A DNA stretch of 64,000 bases from Candidatus Dechloromonas phosphoritropha (lineage in GTDB: Bacteria > Pseudomonadota > Gammaproteobacteria > Burkholderiales > Rhodocyclaceae), in NCBI GenBank assembly GCA_016722705.1, contig JADKGN010000005.1, forward strand, positions 124,001-188,000. The letters are read 5' to 3'. The translations under genes and the position numbers were made by a program. A model generated the notes under the pieces. That model was not told the origin of the DNA. It made no database searches and saw only the letters and a list, made by a program, of their open reading frames with translations. Positions 8,595-17,539 of this stretch are shown here, in pieces; positions within the stretch are counted from its first letter, which is position 1; each line of letters starts with the position of its first letter.

Positions 8595-8778
8595 CGCGCA
8601 TGCGCCGGGTTCCGGCGCCATCGCCAAGAACGCATTGTACCGGTGTAGTGCCTGCTTCGGATAGTTGCGGCGATCGTCCGACGTATCTCAAACCGAATGC
8701 GTCGCGCGCGGCGCCAAGCGGATAAAATGTCGCTTCCCTTGGCCGGCGGTTCCGCGGGTCGCCGTTTTCAGAATTCCG

Positions 8779-10728
8779 ATGCCTTATCTCAAACTTTCCG
8801 ACGCCTGTCTCGCGTATGGCCACGTTCCGCTGCTCGATCACGCGGATTTCCTGCTCGACCCGGGCGAGCGCGTCGCGCTGATCGGCCGCAACGGGACCGG
8901 CAAGTCATCCCTGCTGGCGGCTCTGGCGGCCGGAACCGGGAGGGGCAAGCTCGACGACGGCGAGGTCTGGGTGCAGCCCGGTATCCACGTCGGCTACGTA
9001 CCCCAGGAGCCGCTCTTCGATGCACGGTCGACGGTGTTCGCGGCGGTGATTTCGGGGATGGGCGAGGCCTCGCGCCTGCTCGCCGCGTATCACGGCGTTT
9101 CACACCAACTAGCCGAAGGTGCCGGCGATCACGATGCCTTGCTGGCGCAGATGGATGCCCTGCAGCACGAACTGGAGGCCTGCGGCGCGTGGACCCACGA
9201 GGCGCAGGCGGAGAAGGTCATCGATCGCTTCGGGCTCGACCCGGACGCCAGAGTCGGCAGTCTTTCCGGCGGCCAGAAGAAGCGTCTGGCGCTGGCCCAG
9301 GCGCTGGCCATCACGCCGGAGGTGCTGCTCCTTGACGAGCCGACCAATCATCTCGACATTGCCGCCATCGAATGGCTGGAGAACATGCTGATCGAGACCG
9401 GTGTCACGCTGCTCTTCATCACTCACGACCGGACCTTTCTCGATCGTGTGTGCACGCGCATCGTCGAGCTCGATCGCGGCAAGCTGGCGAGCTTTCCCGG
9501 CAGCTTCAGCGACTACCAGCGGCGCAAGGAACTGCTGCTGCACGAGGAGGCGCTGGCCAACGCGCGCGCCGACAAGTTGCTCAAGGAAGAAGAGGTGTGG
9601 ATCCGCAAGGGTGTCGAGGCGCGGCGGACGCGAGCGGTATTCCGGGTCCAGCGGCTCGACCTGCTGCGCGCCGAACGTCAGGCGCGGCGCGAACGCATGG
9701 GGAAGGTCAATCTGCAGCTCGATGCCGGCGACCGAAGCGGCAAGCTGGTCGCCGAACTCGAGCATGTCAGCAAGTCCTATCCTCCAAGGGGACTTCCTGC
9801 GGGGCGTGGTCAACAGCCGGTCGTGCGCGATTTTTCAGCGCGTATCCAGCGTGGTGACAGGATCGGCGTGATCGGCCCCAATGGCGCCGGCAAGACGACG
9901 CTGCTGCGCCTGATTCTCGGCGAGTTGAAGCCGGACGCCGGCATCGTCCGGCTGGGAACGAAGATCGATGTTGCCTATTTTGACCAGTTCCGTACCCAGC
10001 TCGATCCGGATTCGTCGCTGGTCGATGTCATTTCCCCGGGCTCCGATTTCGTCGACATCGGCGGTGCGCGCAAGCACGTGATTGGCTACCTCGAGGACTT
10101 CCTTTTCCGGCCCGAGCGGGCAAGATCGCCGGTCAGTTCGCTATCCGGCGGCGAGCGCAACCGCCTGCTGCTGGCCCGCCTGTTTGCCAGGCCGGCCAAC
10201 GTGCTGGTTCTCGACGAGCCGACCAACGATCTCGACATCGAAACGCTGGAACTGCTCGAGGAATTGCTCGCCAACTACGACGGGACGCTGTTCCTGGTCA
10301 GCCATGACCGGACCTTCCTCGACAATGTCGTGACCCAGACCATCGCCGCCGAGGGCGACGGCCATTGGAAGGAGTATGCCGGCGGCTACAGCGACTGGGC
10401 TGCCTACAAGGCGAGCGTGGCCAGGGAGTCGGCGAGACAGAAGACCGAGGCCAGGCCGGCAGTCAAGGCTCCCGAGCCGACAAAAGCCAGGGGCGACAAG
10501 TTGTCTTGGAAGGAGCAGCGCGAGCTCGAGGCACTGCCAGGCCAGATTTCCGCACTCGAGAGCGAACAGGTTGAACTGGGCAAGCGCCTCGCCGATGCGT
10601 CGATCTACCAGAGCGATCCGCAGGCGGCACAGACGGCGGCCGGGCGGCTGGCGGTCATCGACGATGAACTGATGGCGCTGCTCGAACGCTGGGAAGCGCT
10701 TGAGGCGCGTGCCGGGAACCCGGCATGA
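8779..10728 (+). CDS. uup: ABC-F family ATPase Uup
   Basis: A 649-residue soluble protein with two ATPase cassettes and no membrane part. Cassette 1: Walker A GRNGTGKSS (about residue 36), signature LSGGQKKR (about 162), Walker B LLLDEPTNHLD (about 181). Cassette 2: GPNGAGKTT (about 366), LSGGERNR (about 455), LVLDEPTNDLD (about 476). A charged linker joins them and a Uup-type coiled-coil tail (SWKEQRELEALPGQISALES onward) ends the protein. Uup acts on the ribosome and on branched DNA intermediates. The ATG at 8779 (MPYLKLSD) is chosen because upstream in-frame sequence is low-quality Arg-rich translation. Confidence 0.94.
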   Translation: MPYLKLSDACLAYGHVPLLDHADFLLDPGERVALIGRNGTGKSSLLAALAAGTGRGKLDDGEVWVQPGIHVGYVPQEPLFDARSTVFAAVISGMGEASRLLAAYHGVSHQLAEGAGDHDALLAQMDALQHELEACGAWTHEAQAEKVIDRFGLDPDARVGSLSGGQKKRLALAQALAITPEVLLLDEPTNHLDIAAIEWLENMLIETGVTLLFITHDRTFLDRVCTRIVELDRGKLASFPGSFSDYQRRKELLLHEEALANARADKLLKEEEVWIRKGVEARRTRAVFRVQRLDLLRAERQARRERMGKVNLQLDAGDRSGKLVAELEHVSKSYPPRGLPAGRGQQPVVRDFSARIQRGDRIGVIGPNGAGKTTLLRLILGELKPDAGIVRLGTKIDVAYFDQFRTQLDPDSSLVDVISPGSDFVDIGGARKHVIGYLEDFLFRPERARSPVSSLSGGERNRLLLARLFARPANVLVLDEPTNDLDIETLELLEELLANYDGTLFLVSHDRTFLDNVVTQTIAAEGDGHWKEYAGGYSDWAAYKASVARESARQKTEARPAVKAPEPTKARGDKLSWKEQRELEALPGQISALESEQVELGKRLADASIYQSDPQAAQTAAGRLAVIDDELMALLERWEALEARAGNPA

Positions 10729-10765
10729 TCCGCGTTTTCGAATTGAATTTTGGAGACTGTTGCGC

Positions 10766-11968
10766 ATGAGCAAGCCAAGCTGGCGCACACCGCTGGTCAT
10801 CCTGGTGGGCGGCTGCATCATCCTGACGTTGGCGATGGGCGTGCGCCATACCGGCGGCCTTTTCCTGCAGCCGATGACCGCCGACCACGGCTGGAGCCGC
10901 GAAACCTTCTCGTTCGCTTTCGCGCTGCAGAATCTGATCTGGGGGCTGGGCTCACCTTTTGCCGGGGCGCTCGCCGACCGTCACGGCGCCGGGCGCACGG
11001 TGCTCGGCGCCGCCGTGCTCTATGTCATCGGGCTGGTTTTGATGGCCTATTCCGCCACGCCTCTGGCTTTCAATCTCTCGGCCGGCGTGCTGGTCGGCCT
11101 TGGCCTGTCCGGCACCACCTTCGCCGTCATCATGGGCGTCATCGGCCGCCACACGACCCCCGAGCGGCGCAGCCTGGCACTCGGCATCGCCAGCGCTGGC
11201 GGCTCCTTCGGCCAGTTCGCTGTGCTGCCGGTCGGCCAGATGCTGATCTCCACCTACGGCTGGCAGAGCGCACTGGTGCTGCTCGCCGCCGGGGTCGGAC
11301 TGATCGCGCCACTCGCCTACGCCATGGCCGATGGACACAAGCCGTCGGCGGGCGCCGGCCAGTCGGTCGCCCAGGCTTTGCATGAAGCCCGTGGCGAGAA
11401 GAGTTTTCACTACCTTTTCTGGGGCTATTTCGTGTGCGGCTTCCAGACCGCCTTTATCATGCTGCACCTGCCGTCTTTCGTCGTTGACGCCGGCTTCTCG
11501 GCCAATATCGGCATGACCGCGGTGGCGCTGATCGGTCTCTTCAACATCTTCGGCTCGTTCTTCTTCGGCTGGGGCGGCGGGCGCTACAGCAAGAAAAACC
11601 TGCTGGCCATCATCTATGCGCTGCGCGCCGTGGCGATCGCCTTTTTTCTGCTGTTTCCGCTGTCGACCGCAACGGTCTGGATTTTCGCCGCTGCGATGGG
11701 TCTCCTGTGGCTCGGCACGGTGCCGCTGACCAACGGCCTGATCGCCCAGATCTTCGGCCTGCGCTACATGTCGATGCTGACCGGTGTCGTCTTCCTCGGC
11801 CACCAGCTCGGCGCCTTCCTCGGCGTCTGGCTGGGTGGGCGAATTTTCGACCAAACCGGTTCTTATCTGCTGGCCTGGCTGATCGCCATTGGCCTCTCGG
11901 TCGTTGCCGCGCTTTGCTCGTGGCCGATCAACGAGAAGCCGCTGGCACGGCAGGCGGTGCCGGCATAA
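10766..11968 (+). CDS. Major facilitator superfamily transporter
   Basis: About 400 residues with roughly 12 membrane helices and a central cytoplasmic loop (about residues 190-215). The loop between helices 2 and 3 carries the MFS signature (GALADRHGAGRTVL). The N-terminal layout (TGGLFLQPMTADHGWSRETFSFAFA) is typical of the oxalate/monocarboxylate-like MFS subgroup, so a small organic acid is a plausible substrate (inference). The start at 10766 has a TGGAGA ribosome site; it lies 37 bases after uup. Confidence 0.88.
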   Translation: MSKPSWRTPLVILVGGCIILTLAMGVRHTGGLFLQPMTADHGWSRETFSFAFALQNLIWGLGSPFAGALADRHGAGRTVLGAAVLYVIGLVLMAYSATPLAFNLSAGVLVGLGLSGTTFAVIMGVIGRHTTPERRSLALGIASAGGSFGQFAVLPVGQMLISTYGWQSALVLLAAGVGLIAPLAYAMADGHKPSAGAGQSVAQALHEARGEKSFHYLFWGYFVCGFQTAFIMLHLPSFVVDAGFSANIGMTAVALIGLFNIFGSFFFGWGGGRYSKKNLLAIIYALRAVAIAFFLLFPLSTATVWIFAAAMGLLWLGTVPLTNGLIAQIFGLRYMSMLTGVVFLGHQLGAFLGVWLGGRIFDQTGSYLLAWLIAIGLSVVAALCSWPINEKPLARQAVPA

Positions 11969-12099
11969 AGCCGCACTGGCGCTGGTTTCTCGCCGGGGTC
12001 GGCGCCGCGCTGGCGATCCTGCTGCTGGCCTTCATCTTCGTTTCTTACCAAATGCCGGAGCTGCTGCTCGACTGGTCCAACCTCCGCTATTGCGGCTAG
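11965..12099 (+). CDS. Possible small membrane protein lacking a standard start codon
   Basis: The frame reads (I)KPHWRWFLAGVGAAL, then a hydrophobic helix (AILLLAFIFVSYQ), then ELLLDWSNLRYCG and a stop: 44 codons with clear protein character. The codon where a start is expected is ATA (11965-11967), overlapping the transporter stop TAA. If it were ATG, the overlap would be the classic ATGA (transporter stop TGA). A single G-to-A change could therefore have removed the start. Alternatives are TTG 11914 or GTG 11920 inside the transporter gene. Function unknown. Confidence 0.4.
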   Translation: MKPHWRWFLAGVGAALAILLLAFIFVSYQMPELLLDWSNLRYCG

Positions 12100-12151
12100 G
12101 CGATTGCTCTGCGTGCGATAATTGCCTTCATTCAGTTATTTGCGGCCCGCT

Positions 12152-12793
12152 ATGCGCTACACGATCATTCCCGTTACTCCCTTCGAGCAGAACTGCACCG
12201 TTTTCTGGTGCGAAAAGACCCGCCAGGCTGCTGTCATCGACCCGGGCGGAGACGTCGAGCGCGTCCTCGACTTTCTCGATCAGGAGAAGCTGATGCTGGC
12301 GAAAATACTCGTCACCCATGGTCATATCGACCATGCCGGCGGGGTGGCCGCGCTGGCGGCGCGCACCGGCGCGCCGATCGAGGGGCCGCAGGAGGAAGAC
12401 CGTTTCTGGATCCAGAGCATGCCCCAGCAAAGCAAGATGTTCGGTGTGTCGAGCGCGTTGAGCTTTGAGCCGGACCGCTGGCTGCACGCTGGCGACAAGG
12501 TGAATTTCGGCGAAATCGAGCTCGAGGTTTTACATTGCCCCGGCCACACGCCCGGCCATGTCGTCTTCTTCCATCGGCCGAGCCGGCTGGCGCAGGTCGG
12601 GGATGTGCTGTTCCAAGGGTCGATCGGGCGCACCGACTTCCCCCGTGGTGATTACGACACGCTGATCCGCTCGATCAAGGAGCGCCTGTTCCCGCTCGGT
12701 GACGATGTTGAATTCATCTGCGGGCACGGCCCGATGTCCACACTGGGCGAGGAGCGGCGCCACAACCCTTTCCTGAGCGGCAGGTACGGCTGA
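12152..12793 (+). CDS. Metallo-beta-lactamase-fold hydrolase (GloB/YcbL-like)
   Basis: A 213-residue cytoplasmic metal-dependent hydrolase. The metal ligands are THGHIDHAGG, the His in LHCPGHTPGH, the Asp in QVGDVLFQG and the His in ICGHGPMSTLG. The compact length without the C-terminal glutathione-binding domain of true glyoxalase II points to the YcbL type II subgroup, which hydrolyses small thioesters. The start at 12152 (MRYTIIPVTPFEQNC) fits the family. Confidence 0.9.
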   Translation: MRYTIIPVTPFEQNCTVFWCEKTRQAAVIDPGGDVERVLDFLDQEKLMLAKILVTHGHIDHAGGVAALAARTGAPIEGPQEEDRFWIQSMPQQSKMFGVSSALSFEPDRWLHAGDKVNFGEIELEVLHCPGHTPGHVVFFHRPSRLAQVGDVLFQGSIGRTDFPRGDYDTLIRSIKERLFPLGDDVEFICGHGPMSTLGEERRHNPFLSGRYG

Positions 12794-12857
12794 TCGGGCG
12801 GCCGGAGTTGCTGTTGCGGTCGACGCCGTTTTCCGGCCAATTTTCGCAAAGGCCGCG

Positions 12858-13475
12858 ATGACCCCTCCCTACTGGCAGCAGGCCGCGCGCGAGCTGGCGG
12901 CCGCCGACGAGCGCATGGGCGAACTGGTTGAGCGCTATTCTGGCCTCGGTCTCGTTTCGCGCGGTGACCCGTTTGCGACTCTGGCGCGTTCGATCGTCGG
13001 GCAACAGATATCGGTCAAGGCGGCGGATTCCGTCTGGGGGCGTTTTGTCGCGGCGCTACCCGAGGTTTCACCGCAGGCGGTCATGGTGGCTGGCGAGGAA
13101 GGTCTCGCCGGTTGCGGCCTGTCGCGGCGCAAGAGCGAGTACGTGCGCGATCTTGCGGCGCATTTTGTCGCGGGGCGACTCGATCCATCCGCCTGGGCCG
13201 CGCTGGACGACGAGGCGCTGATTGCCGCCCTCACCGAGGTGCGCGGCATCGGCCGGTGGACCGCCGAAATGTTCCTGATCTTCAACCAGCTGCGTCCGGA
13301 TGTTTTCCCCATTGACGATCTCGGCCTGCGGCGGGCGGTGTTCGAGCGCTACTTCGCCGGCGCCAGGCAGTCGCGTCAGGTGCTCGCGGAATTTGGCGAG
13401 CGCTGGCGGCCCTGGCGCTCGGTTGCGACCTGGCACCTGTGGCGCAGCCTGGACCCGCTCCCGGTCGAGTATTGA
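12858..13475 (+). CDS. AlkA-like DNA-3-methyladenine glycosylase
   Basis: A 205-residue HhH-GPD base-excision glycosylase that removes alkylated purines from DNA. Seen are the family entry motif (DPFATLARSIVGQQISVKAA, about residues 37-56), the helix-hairpin-helix (LTEVRGIGRWTAEMF) and the catalytic Asp154 in VFPIDDLGLRRA. It is shorter than E. coli AlkA (282) because it lacks the N-terminal beta domain, as in many compact bacterial members. It precedes accA by 57 bases. Confidence 0.9.
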   Translation: MTPPYWQQAARELAAADERMGELVERYSGLGLVSRGDPFATLARSIVGQQISVKAADSVWGRFVAALPEVSPQAVMVAGEEGLAGCGLSRRKSEYVRDLAAHFVAGRLDPSAWAALDDEALIAALTEVRGIGRWTAEMFLIFNQLRPDVFPIDDLGLRRAVFERYFAGARQSRQVLAEFGERWRPWRSVATWHLWRSLDPLPVEY

Positions 13476-13532
13476 GCCGGGCGTTTCGGGCTTTGAGTTA
13501 AAATACGCGCCAATCAGGAAAACGGTCTGTCC

Positions 13533-14501
13533 ATGAAAACAACCTTTCTCGACTTCGAACAGTCGATCGCCGAACTCGAATCCAAGATCGAAGAGTTGCG
13601 CTTTGTTCAGGATGATTCCGCCGTCGACATCGCCGAAGAGATCGAGCGACTGGAAAAAAAGAGCGCCCAACTGACCAAGGACGTCTATGCCAAGCTTTCG
13701 CCGTGGCAGATTTCCCAGGTGGCGCGCCATCCGCAGCGCCCCTACACGCTCGATTACCTGTCGCTGATCTTCTCTGATTTCGAGGAATTGCACGGCGATC
13801 GCGCTTTCGCCGACGACCATGCCATCGTCGGCGGCCTGGCCCGTTTCAACGGTCAGCCGGTGATGGTGATCGGCCACCAGAAGGGACGCGATACCAAGGA
13901 AAAAATTTATCGGAATTTCGGCATGCCGCGCCCGGAAGGTTACCGCAAGGCCTTGCGCCTGATGAGGCTGGCCGAGAAATTCGGCCTGCCGGTGCTGACC
14001 TTCGTCGATACGCCGGGCGCCTATCCCGGCATCGATGCCGAGGAGCGCGGCCAGTCCGAGGCGATCGGCCGCAATCTCTACGTGATGGCCGAGTTGAAGG
14101 TACCGGTGATCGTCACCATCATCGGCGAAGGCGGTTCCGGCGGCGCGCTGGCGATTGCGGTCGGTGACGTTCTGCACATGCTGCAATACTCGACCTACTC
14201 GGTGATTTCTCCCGAGGGTTGCGCCTCGATTCTCTGGAAGAGCGCCGACAAGGCGCCCGAGGCGGCCGAAACCATGGGGATTACCGCGCCGCGCCTGAAG
14301 ACGCTTGGGTTGGTCGACAGGATTGTCAGCGAGCCGCTAGGCGGTGCGCATCGCGACCATGTGGCGATGGCGCAATCCTTGAAGAAGGTGCTGCAGGATG
14401 CGCTGATGAACCTCTCCGCGCTGTCGACCACGGAACTGCTCGCCAAGCGCTACGAGCGGCTGATGAGCTATGGCCGCTTCAAGGAACAACCTGCAAAGTA
14501 G
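13533..14501 (+). CDS. accA: Acetyl-CoA carboxylase carboxyltransferase subunit alpha
   Basis: A 322-residue subunit, full length for the family, that with AccD transfers CO2 from carboxybiotin to acetyl-CoA, giving malonyl-CoA for fatty acid synthesis. Seen are the N-terminal coiled region (FLDFEQSIAELESKIEEL), the crotonase-type core with GHQKGRDTKEKIYRNFGM and LTFVDTPGAYPGIDAEERGQ, and the oxyanion GEGGSGGALAIAVGD. Its 3' end overlaps tilS by 32 bases, so the two are probably cotranscribed. Confidence 0.97.
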   Translation: MKTTFLDFEQSIAELESKIEELRFVQDDSAVDIAEEIERLEKKSAQLTKDVYAKLSPWQISQVARHPQRPYTLDYLSLIFSDFEELHGDRAFADDHAIVGGLARFNGQPVMVIGHQKGRDTKEKIYRNFGMPRPEGYRKALRLMRLAEKFGLPVLTFVDTPGAYPGIDAEERGQSEAIGRNLYVMAELKVPVIVTIIGEGGSGGALAIAVGDVLHMLQYSTYSVISPEGCASILWKSADKAPEAAETMGITAPRLKTLGLVDRIVSEPLGGAHRDHVAMAQSLKKVLQDALMNLSALSTTELLAKRYERLMSYGRFKEQPAK

Positions 14502-15441
14502 TCTCCCGGCCAGGGTTGCCGCGTTTCTCGCAACCCGTACGACGCCGGGTGAGGACATTTGCGTGGGACTCTCGGGTGGTTGCGATTCGGTCGCCCTCCT
14601 GAATGTTCTCGCTATTCTTGTTCCGCACGGGCATTTGCGGGCCGTGCACGTCCATCACGGCCTGTCGACAAATGCCGATCGCTGGGCCGATTTCTGCACT
14701 GACTATTGCCGGGATCTCGGCATCGGCCTGTTGGTCGAACGTGTCGAAGTCGACCGGCGCAGTGGCCTCGGACTCGAAGCGGCAGCCCGTGAAGCGCGCT
14801 ACCGGGTGTTTTCCGGGTCAACCGGCGGACTTCTCATGCTTGGGCATCATCAGGGTGACCAGGCGGAAACCCTGCTCTTCAACCTGCTGCGCGGCACCGG
14901 CGTTTCCGGAGCCGCCGGCATGCCGGTCGACCGGCAGCATGGCCAGCTACGCATCCTGCGCCCGCTGCTCGACACCAGCCGCGAAGAAATCGAAGCCTAT
15001 GCGCGGCAGCACGCGCTCACCTGGGTGGATGACGAAAGCAACGCCGATACCGGCCTGACGCGCAATTTCCTGCGTCATTCGGTGTTGACCGCAGTCGCCA
15101 GCCGCTTTACGGCAGCCGAGAAAAATCTGGCGCAGGCAGCCGGGCGCTTCGCCGAGGCCGCTATCCTGCTCGACCAACTGGCGGCCATCGACTGGCAGGC
15201 AGCGGCAGTCGACGACACCCTGGATCTAAAGAAAATCCGCGACCTGTCCCCGCCGCGCCTGAAGAATCTGTTGCGCCACCGGTTGCGTCAACTGGGCTGG
15301 CAGGCGCCGGCAGCCGCCCGCCTCGAAGAGTTTGCGCGGCAATTGCAAAGCGCCGGCCCGGATCGTCATCCTTCGCTCGATCTGGCCGAAGGCAGCATGG
15401 TTTCCGGCCAGGGCAGACTGCGCTGGATCACCCGAGGGTAA
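14470..15441 (+). CDS. tilS: tRNA(Ile)-lysidine synthase
   Basis: Ligates lysine to C34 of the CAU-anticodon tRNA-Ile so that it reads AUA. At 323 residues it has the N-terminal ATP-pyrophosphatase domain with the P-loop GLSGGCDSVALL (about residues 33-44), the HHGL and GHHQGDQAET motifs, and a substrate-binding domain (LKKIRDLSPPRLKNLLRHRL). The C-terminal TilS domain of the longer E. coli enzyme (432) is mostly missing, which is common in shorter homologues. The ATG at 14470 lies inside accA. Confidence 0.94.
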   Translation: MAASRNNLQSSLPARVAAFLATRTTPGEDICVGLSGGCDSVALLNVLAILVPHGHLRAVHVHHGLSTNADRWADFCTDYCRDLGIGLLVERVEVDRRSGLGLEAAAREARYRVFSGSTGGLLMLGHHQGDQAETLLFNLLRGTGVSGAAGMPVDRQHGQLRILRPLLDTSREEIEAYARQHALTWVDDESNADTGLTRNFLRHSVLTAVASRFTAAEKNLAQAAGRFAEAAILLDQLAAIDWQAAAVDDTLDLKKIRDLSPPRLKNLLRHRLRQLGWQAPAAARLEEFARQLQSAGPDRHPSLDLAEGSMVSGQGRLRWITRG

Positions 15442-15453
15442 CAATCTGTTACC
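15437..15453. promoter_or_regulatory. Short perfect inverted repeat upstream of dapA
   Basis: GGTAACA and TGTTACC face each other across a 3-base spacer, overlapping the tilS stop codon and 67 bases before dapA. The symmetry suits an operator for a dimeric regulator, but no second copy was seen and it may be chance. Confidence 0.25.
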
Positions 15454-15519
15454 AAGCGCCTTTCCGCTGCAAGTAGCGTTAAGTTACAATCGTCAAATTA
15501 TTTTCCTGCCGAATACGCC

Positions 15520-16398
15520 ATGATTACCGGATCCCTTGTCGCCATCGTCACCCCCATGCAAGAGGATGGCAGTCTTGATTTGACCTCCCTGCGCAACCTG
15601 ATCGACTTCCATGTGCGCGAAGGTACCGATGCCGTCGTTGTCGTCGGCACCACCGGCGAATCGCCGACCGTCGATGTCGCCGAGCACTGCGAACTGATCC
15701 GGGTCACGGTCATCCATGCCGCCGGCCGGATTCCCGTGATTGCCGGTACCGGTGCCAATTCCACCGATGAAGCGATCGAGTTGACCGAGTATGCGAAAAA
15801 GGCTGGCGCCGACATGGCGCTGTCGGTTGTTCCTTACTACAACAAGCCGACCCAAGAAGGCCTCTATCGCCACTTCAAGGCAATTTCCGAAGCTGTCGAA
15901 CTGCCGGTCCTGCTCTACAACGTGCCCGGCCGCACGGTGGCCGACATGTCCAACGACACCATCCTGCGTCTGGCGCAGGTGCCCGGTATCGTCGGCGTCA
16001 AGGATGCCACCGGCAACCTCGACCGCGCTTGCGACCTCATCGCCCGTGCACCCAAGGGTTTCGCCCTTTACAGCGGCGACGACATGACCTGCGTCGCCTC
16101 GATCATGCTCGGCTTCCACGGCAATATCTCGGTTACCGCCAACGTGGCGCCGCGCCTGATGCACGAAATGTGCGTCGCCGCCGCCGCCGGCGACGTCGCG
16201 CGGGCCCGGGAGATCCACTTCCGCTTGCTCGGCCTGCATCGCGACCTGTTCTGTGAAGCCAACCCGATTCCCGTGAAGTGGGCCGTCCAGCAACTCGGGT
16301 TGATGCCGGGCGGGATCCGCCTGCCGCTGACGTCCCTGTCCGAAGCCAACCATGCCCGGGTCCTAGCCGCCATGCGCCATGCCGGCCTGCTCGCCTGA
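15520..16398 (+). CDS. dapA: 4-hydroxy-tetrahydrodipicolinate synthase
   Basis: A 292-residue TIM-barrel lyase condensing aspartate semialdehyde with pyruvate, the first committed step to lysine and diaminopimelate. Seen are the pyruvate-binding TTGE motif in VVVGTTGESPTV, the catalytic Tyr in VVPYYNKPTQEGLY, the Schiff-base Lys in IVGVKDATGNLDRA and the late NISVTANVAPRLM motif. Length is typical. bamC follows after 10 bases, the usual order in proteobacteria. Confidence 0.97.
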   Translation: MITGSLVAIVTPMQEDGSLDLTSLRNLIDFHVREGTDAVVVVGTTGESPTVDVAEHCELIRVTVIHAAGRIPVIAGTGANSTDEAIELTEYAKKAGADMALSVVPYYNKPTQEGLYRHFKAISEAVELPVLLYNVPGRTVADMSNDTILRLAQVPGIVGVKDATGNLDRACDLIARAPKGFALYSGDDMTCVASIMLGFHGNISVTANVAPRLMHEMCVAAAAGDVARAREIHFRLLGLHRDLFCEANPIPVKWAVQQLGLMPGGIRLPLTSLSEANHARVLAAMRHAGLLA

Positions 16399-16408
16399 CG
16401 GAGTGAAC

Positions 16409-17539
16409 ATGAATCATCGACTTTCGTGGTCTGTACCTGTAATGACGCTTCTGGCCATTGCCGTCGCCGGATGCAGCGTCGTTCCGGATTCGAAAAAGAT
16501 CGAGTATAAGTCCGCGGGCAAGGTTCCGTCGCTCGAGGTTCCGCCAGATCTCACGCAGGTGACACGCGACGATCGCTATGCCGTTCCCGATGCGGCAGGC
16601 AAGGGCAGTGCTACCTTCTCGGCCTACACCGCCGACCGCACGCCGGGGGCCCAGGCAAAAAATTCCGTCGTTCTGCCCGAGGTGGAGAAGGTCCGGGTCG
16701 AGCGCTCGGGTAACCAGCGCTGGCTGGTGGTGGCTGCACCCGCGGACCAACTGTGGGGTCGGGTCAAGGATTTCTGGCAGGAGAACGGTTTCATCATCGC
16801 CATAGAACGGCCCGATGCCGGGGTGATGGAGACCGATTGGGCCGAGGACCGCGCCAAGATCGACGACGACATCATCCGTGGCACACTTGGAAAATTCTTG
16901 GACTCCCTCTATTCGACTGGTGAGCGCGACAAGTTCCGGACCCGCTTCGAACTCGGCGCGGAGCCAGGAACCACCGATATTTTCGTCAGCCATCGTGGCA
17001 TGGAGGAGGTCTATACCTCAACCTCCAAGGATGAGACCCGCTGGCAACCGCGCCCGGCGAATCCGGAACTCGAGGCGGAGATGCTGCGGCGCCTGATGGT
17101 CAGCCTTGGAGCGGAAAACAAGCGCGCCGAGGCCAGTGTCGCGGCGGCCAAGGCGGAGCCGCGCGCCAGGCTGGCCAGCAACAACGAAGGGAGCGGAAGC
17201 CTGGAGGTCTACGAAAGGTTTGACCGCGCCTGGCGCCGGGTTGGTCTGGCTTTGGACCGCGTCGGATTCACGGTAGAGGACCGGGACCGTTCCAAGGGGC
17301 TTTATTACGTTCGCTACGTGGATCCGGATGCCAACCTCAAGAAGGGTACGGGCTGGCTCGACAAGCTGAGCTTCTGGAAGAGTTCCGAACCGGCGGGCAG
17401 CGGCAAGCCGCAGTACCGCATCCATGTCAGCGAGTCGGGAGAGAACAGTGTTGTTCAGGTTCTCTCCAGCGAGGGCGGTACCGACAAGTCGGAAACCGCG
17501 AAAAGGATCCTGAGCCTGCTCTATCAGCAGTTGCAGTGA
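16409..17539 (+). CDS. bamC: Outer-membrane assembly lipoprotein BamC
   Basis: A 376-residue lipoprotein of the BAM complex, which inserts beta-barrel proteins into the outer membrane. The signal peptide ends in the lipobox VAGC with the lipidated Cys22. A loop region with VPSLEVPPDLTQV, the BamC segment known to bind BamD, is followed by two helix-grip domains (about residues 95-215 and 260-375). The start at 16409 has a GGAG ribosome site. The last bases overlap the next gene by GTGA. Confidence 0.92.
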   Translation: MNHRLSWSVPVMTLLAIAVAGCSVVPDSKKIEYKSAGKVPSLEVPPDLTQVTRDDRYAVPDAAGKGSATFSAYTADRTPGAQAKNSVVLPEVEKVRVERSGNQRWLVVAAPADQLWGRVKDFWQENGFIIAIERPDAGVMETDWAEDRAKIDDDIIRGTLGKFLDSLYSTGERDKFRTRFELGAEPGTTDIFVSHRGMEEVYTSTSKDETRWQPRPANPELEAEMLRRLMVSLGAENKRAEASVAAAKAEPRARLASNNEGSGSLEVYERFDRAWRRVGLALDRVGFTVEDRDRSKGLYYVRYVDPDANLKKGTGWLDKLSFWKSSEPAGSGKPQYRIHVSESGENSVVQVLSSEGGTDKSETAKRILSLLYQQLQ

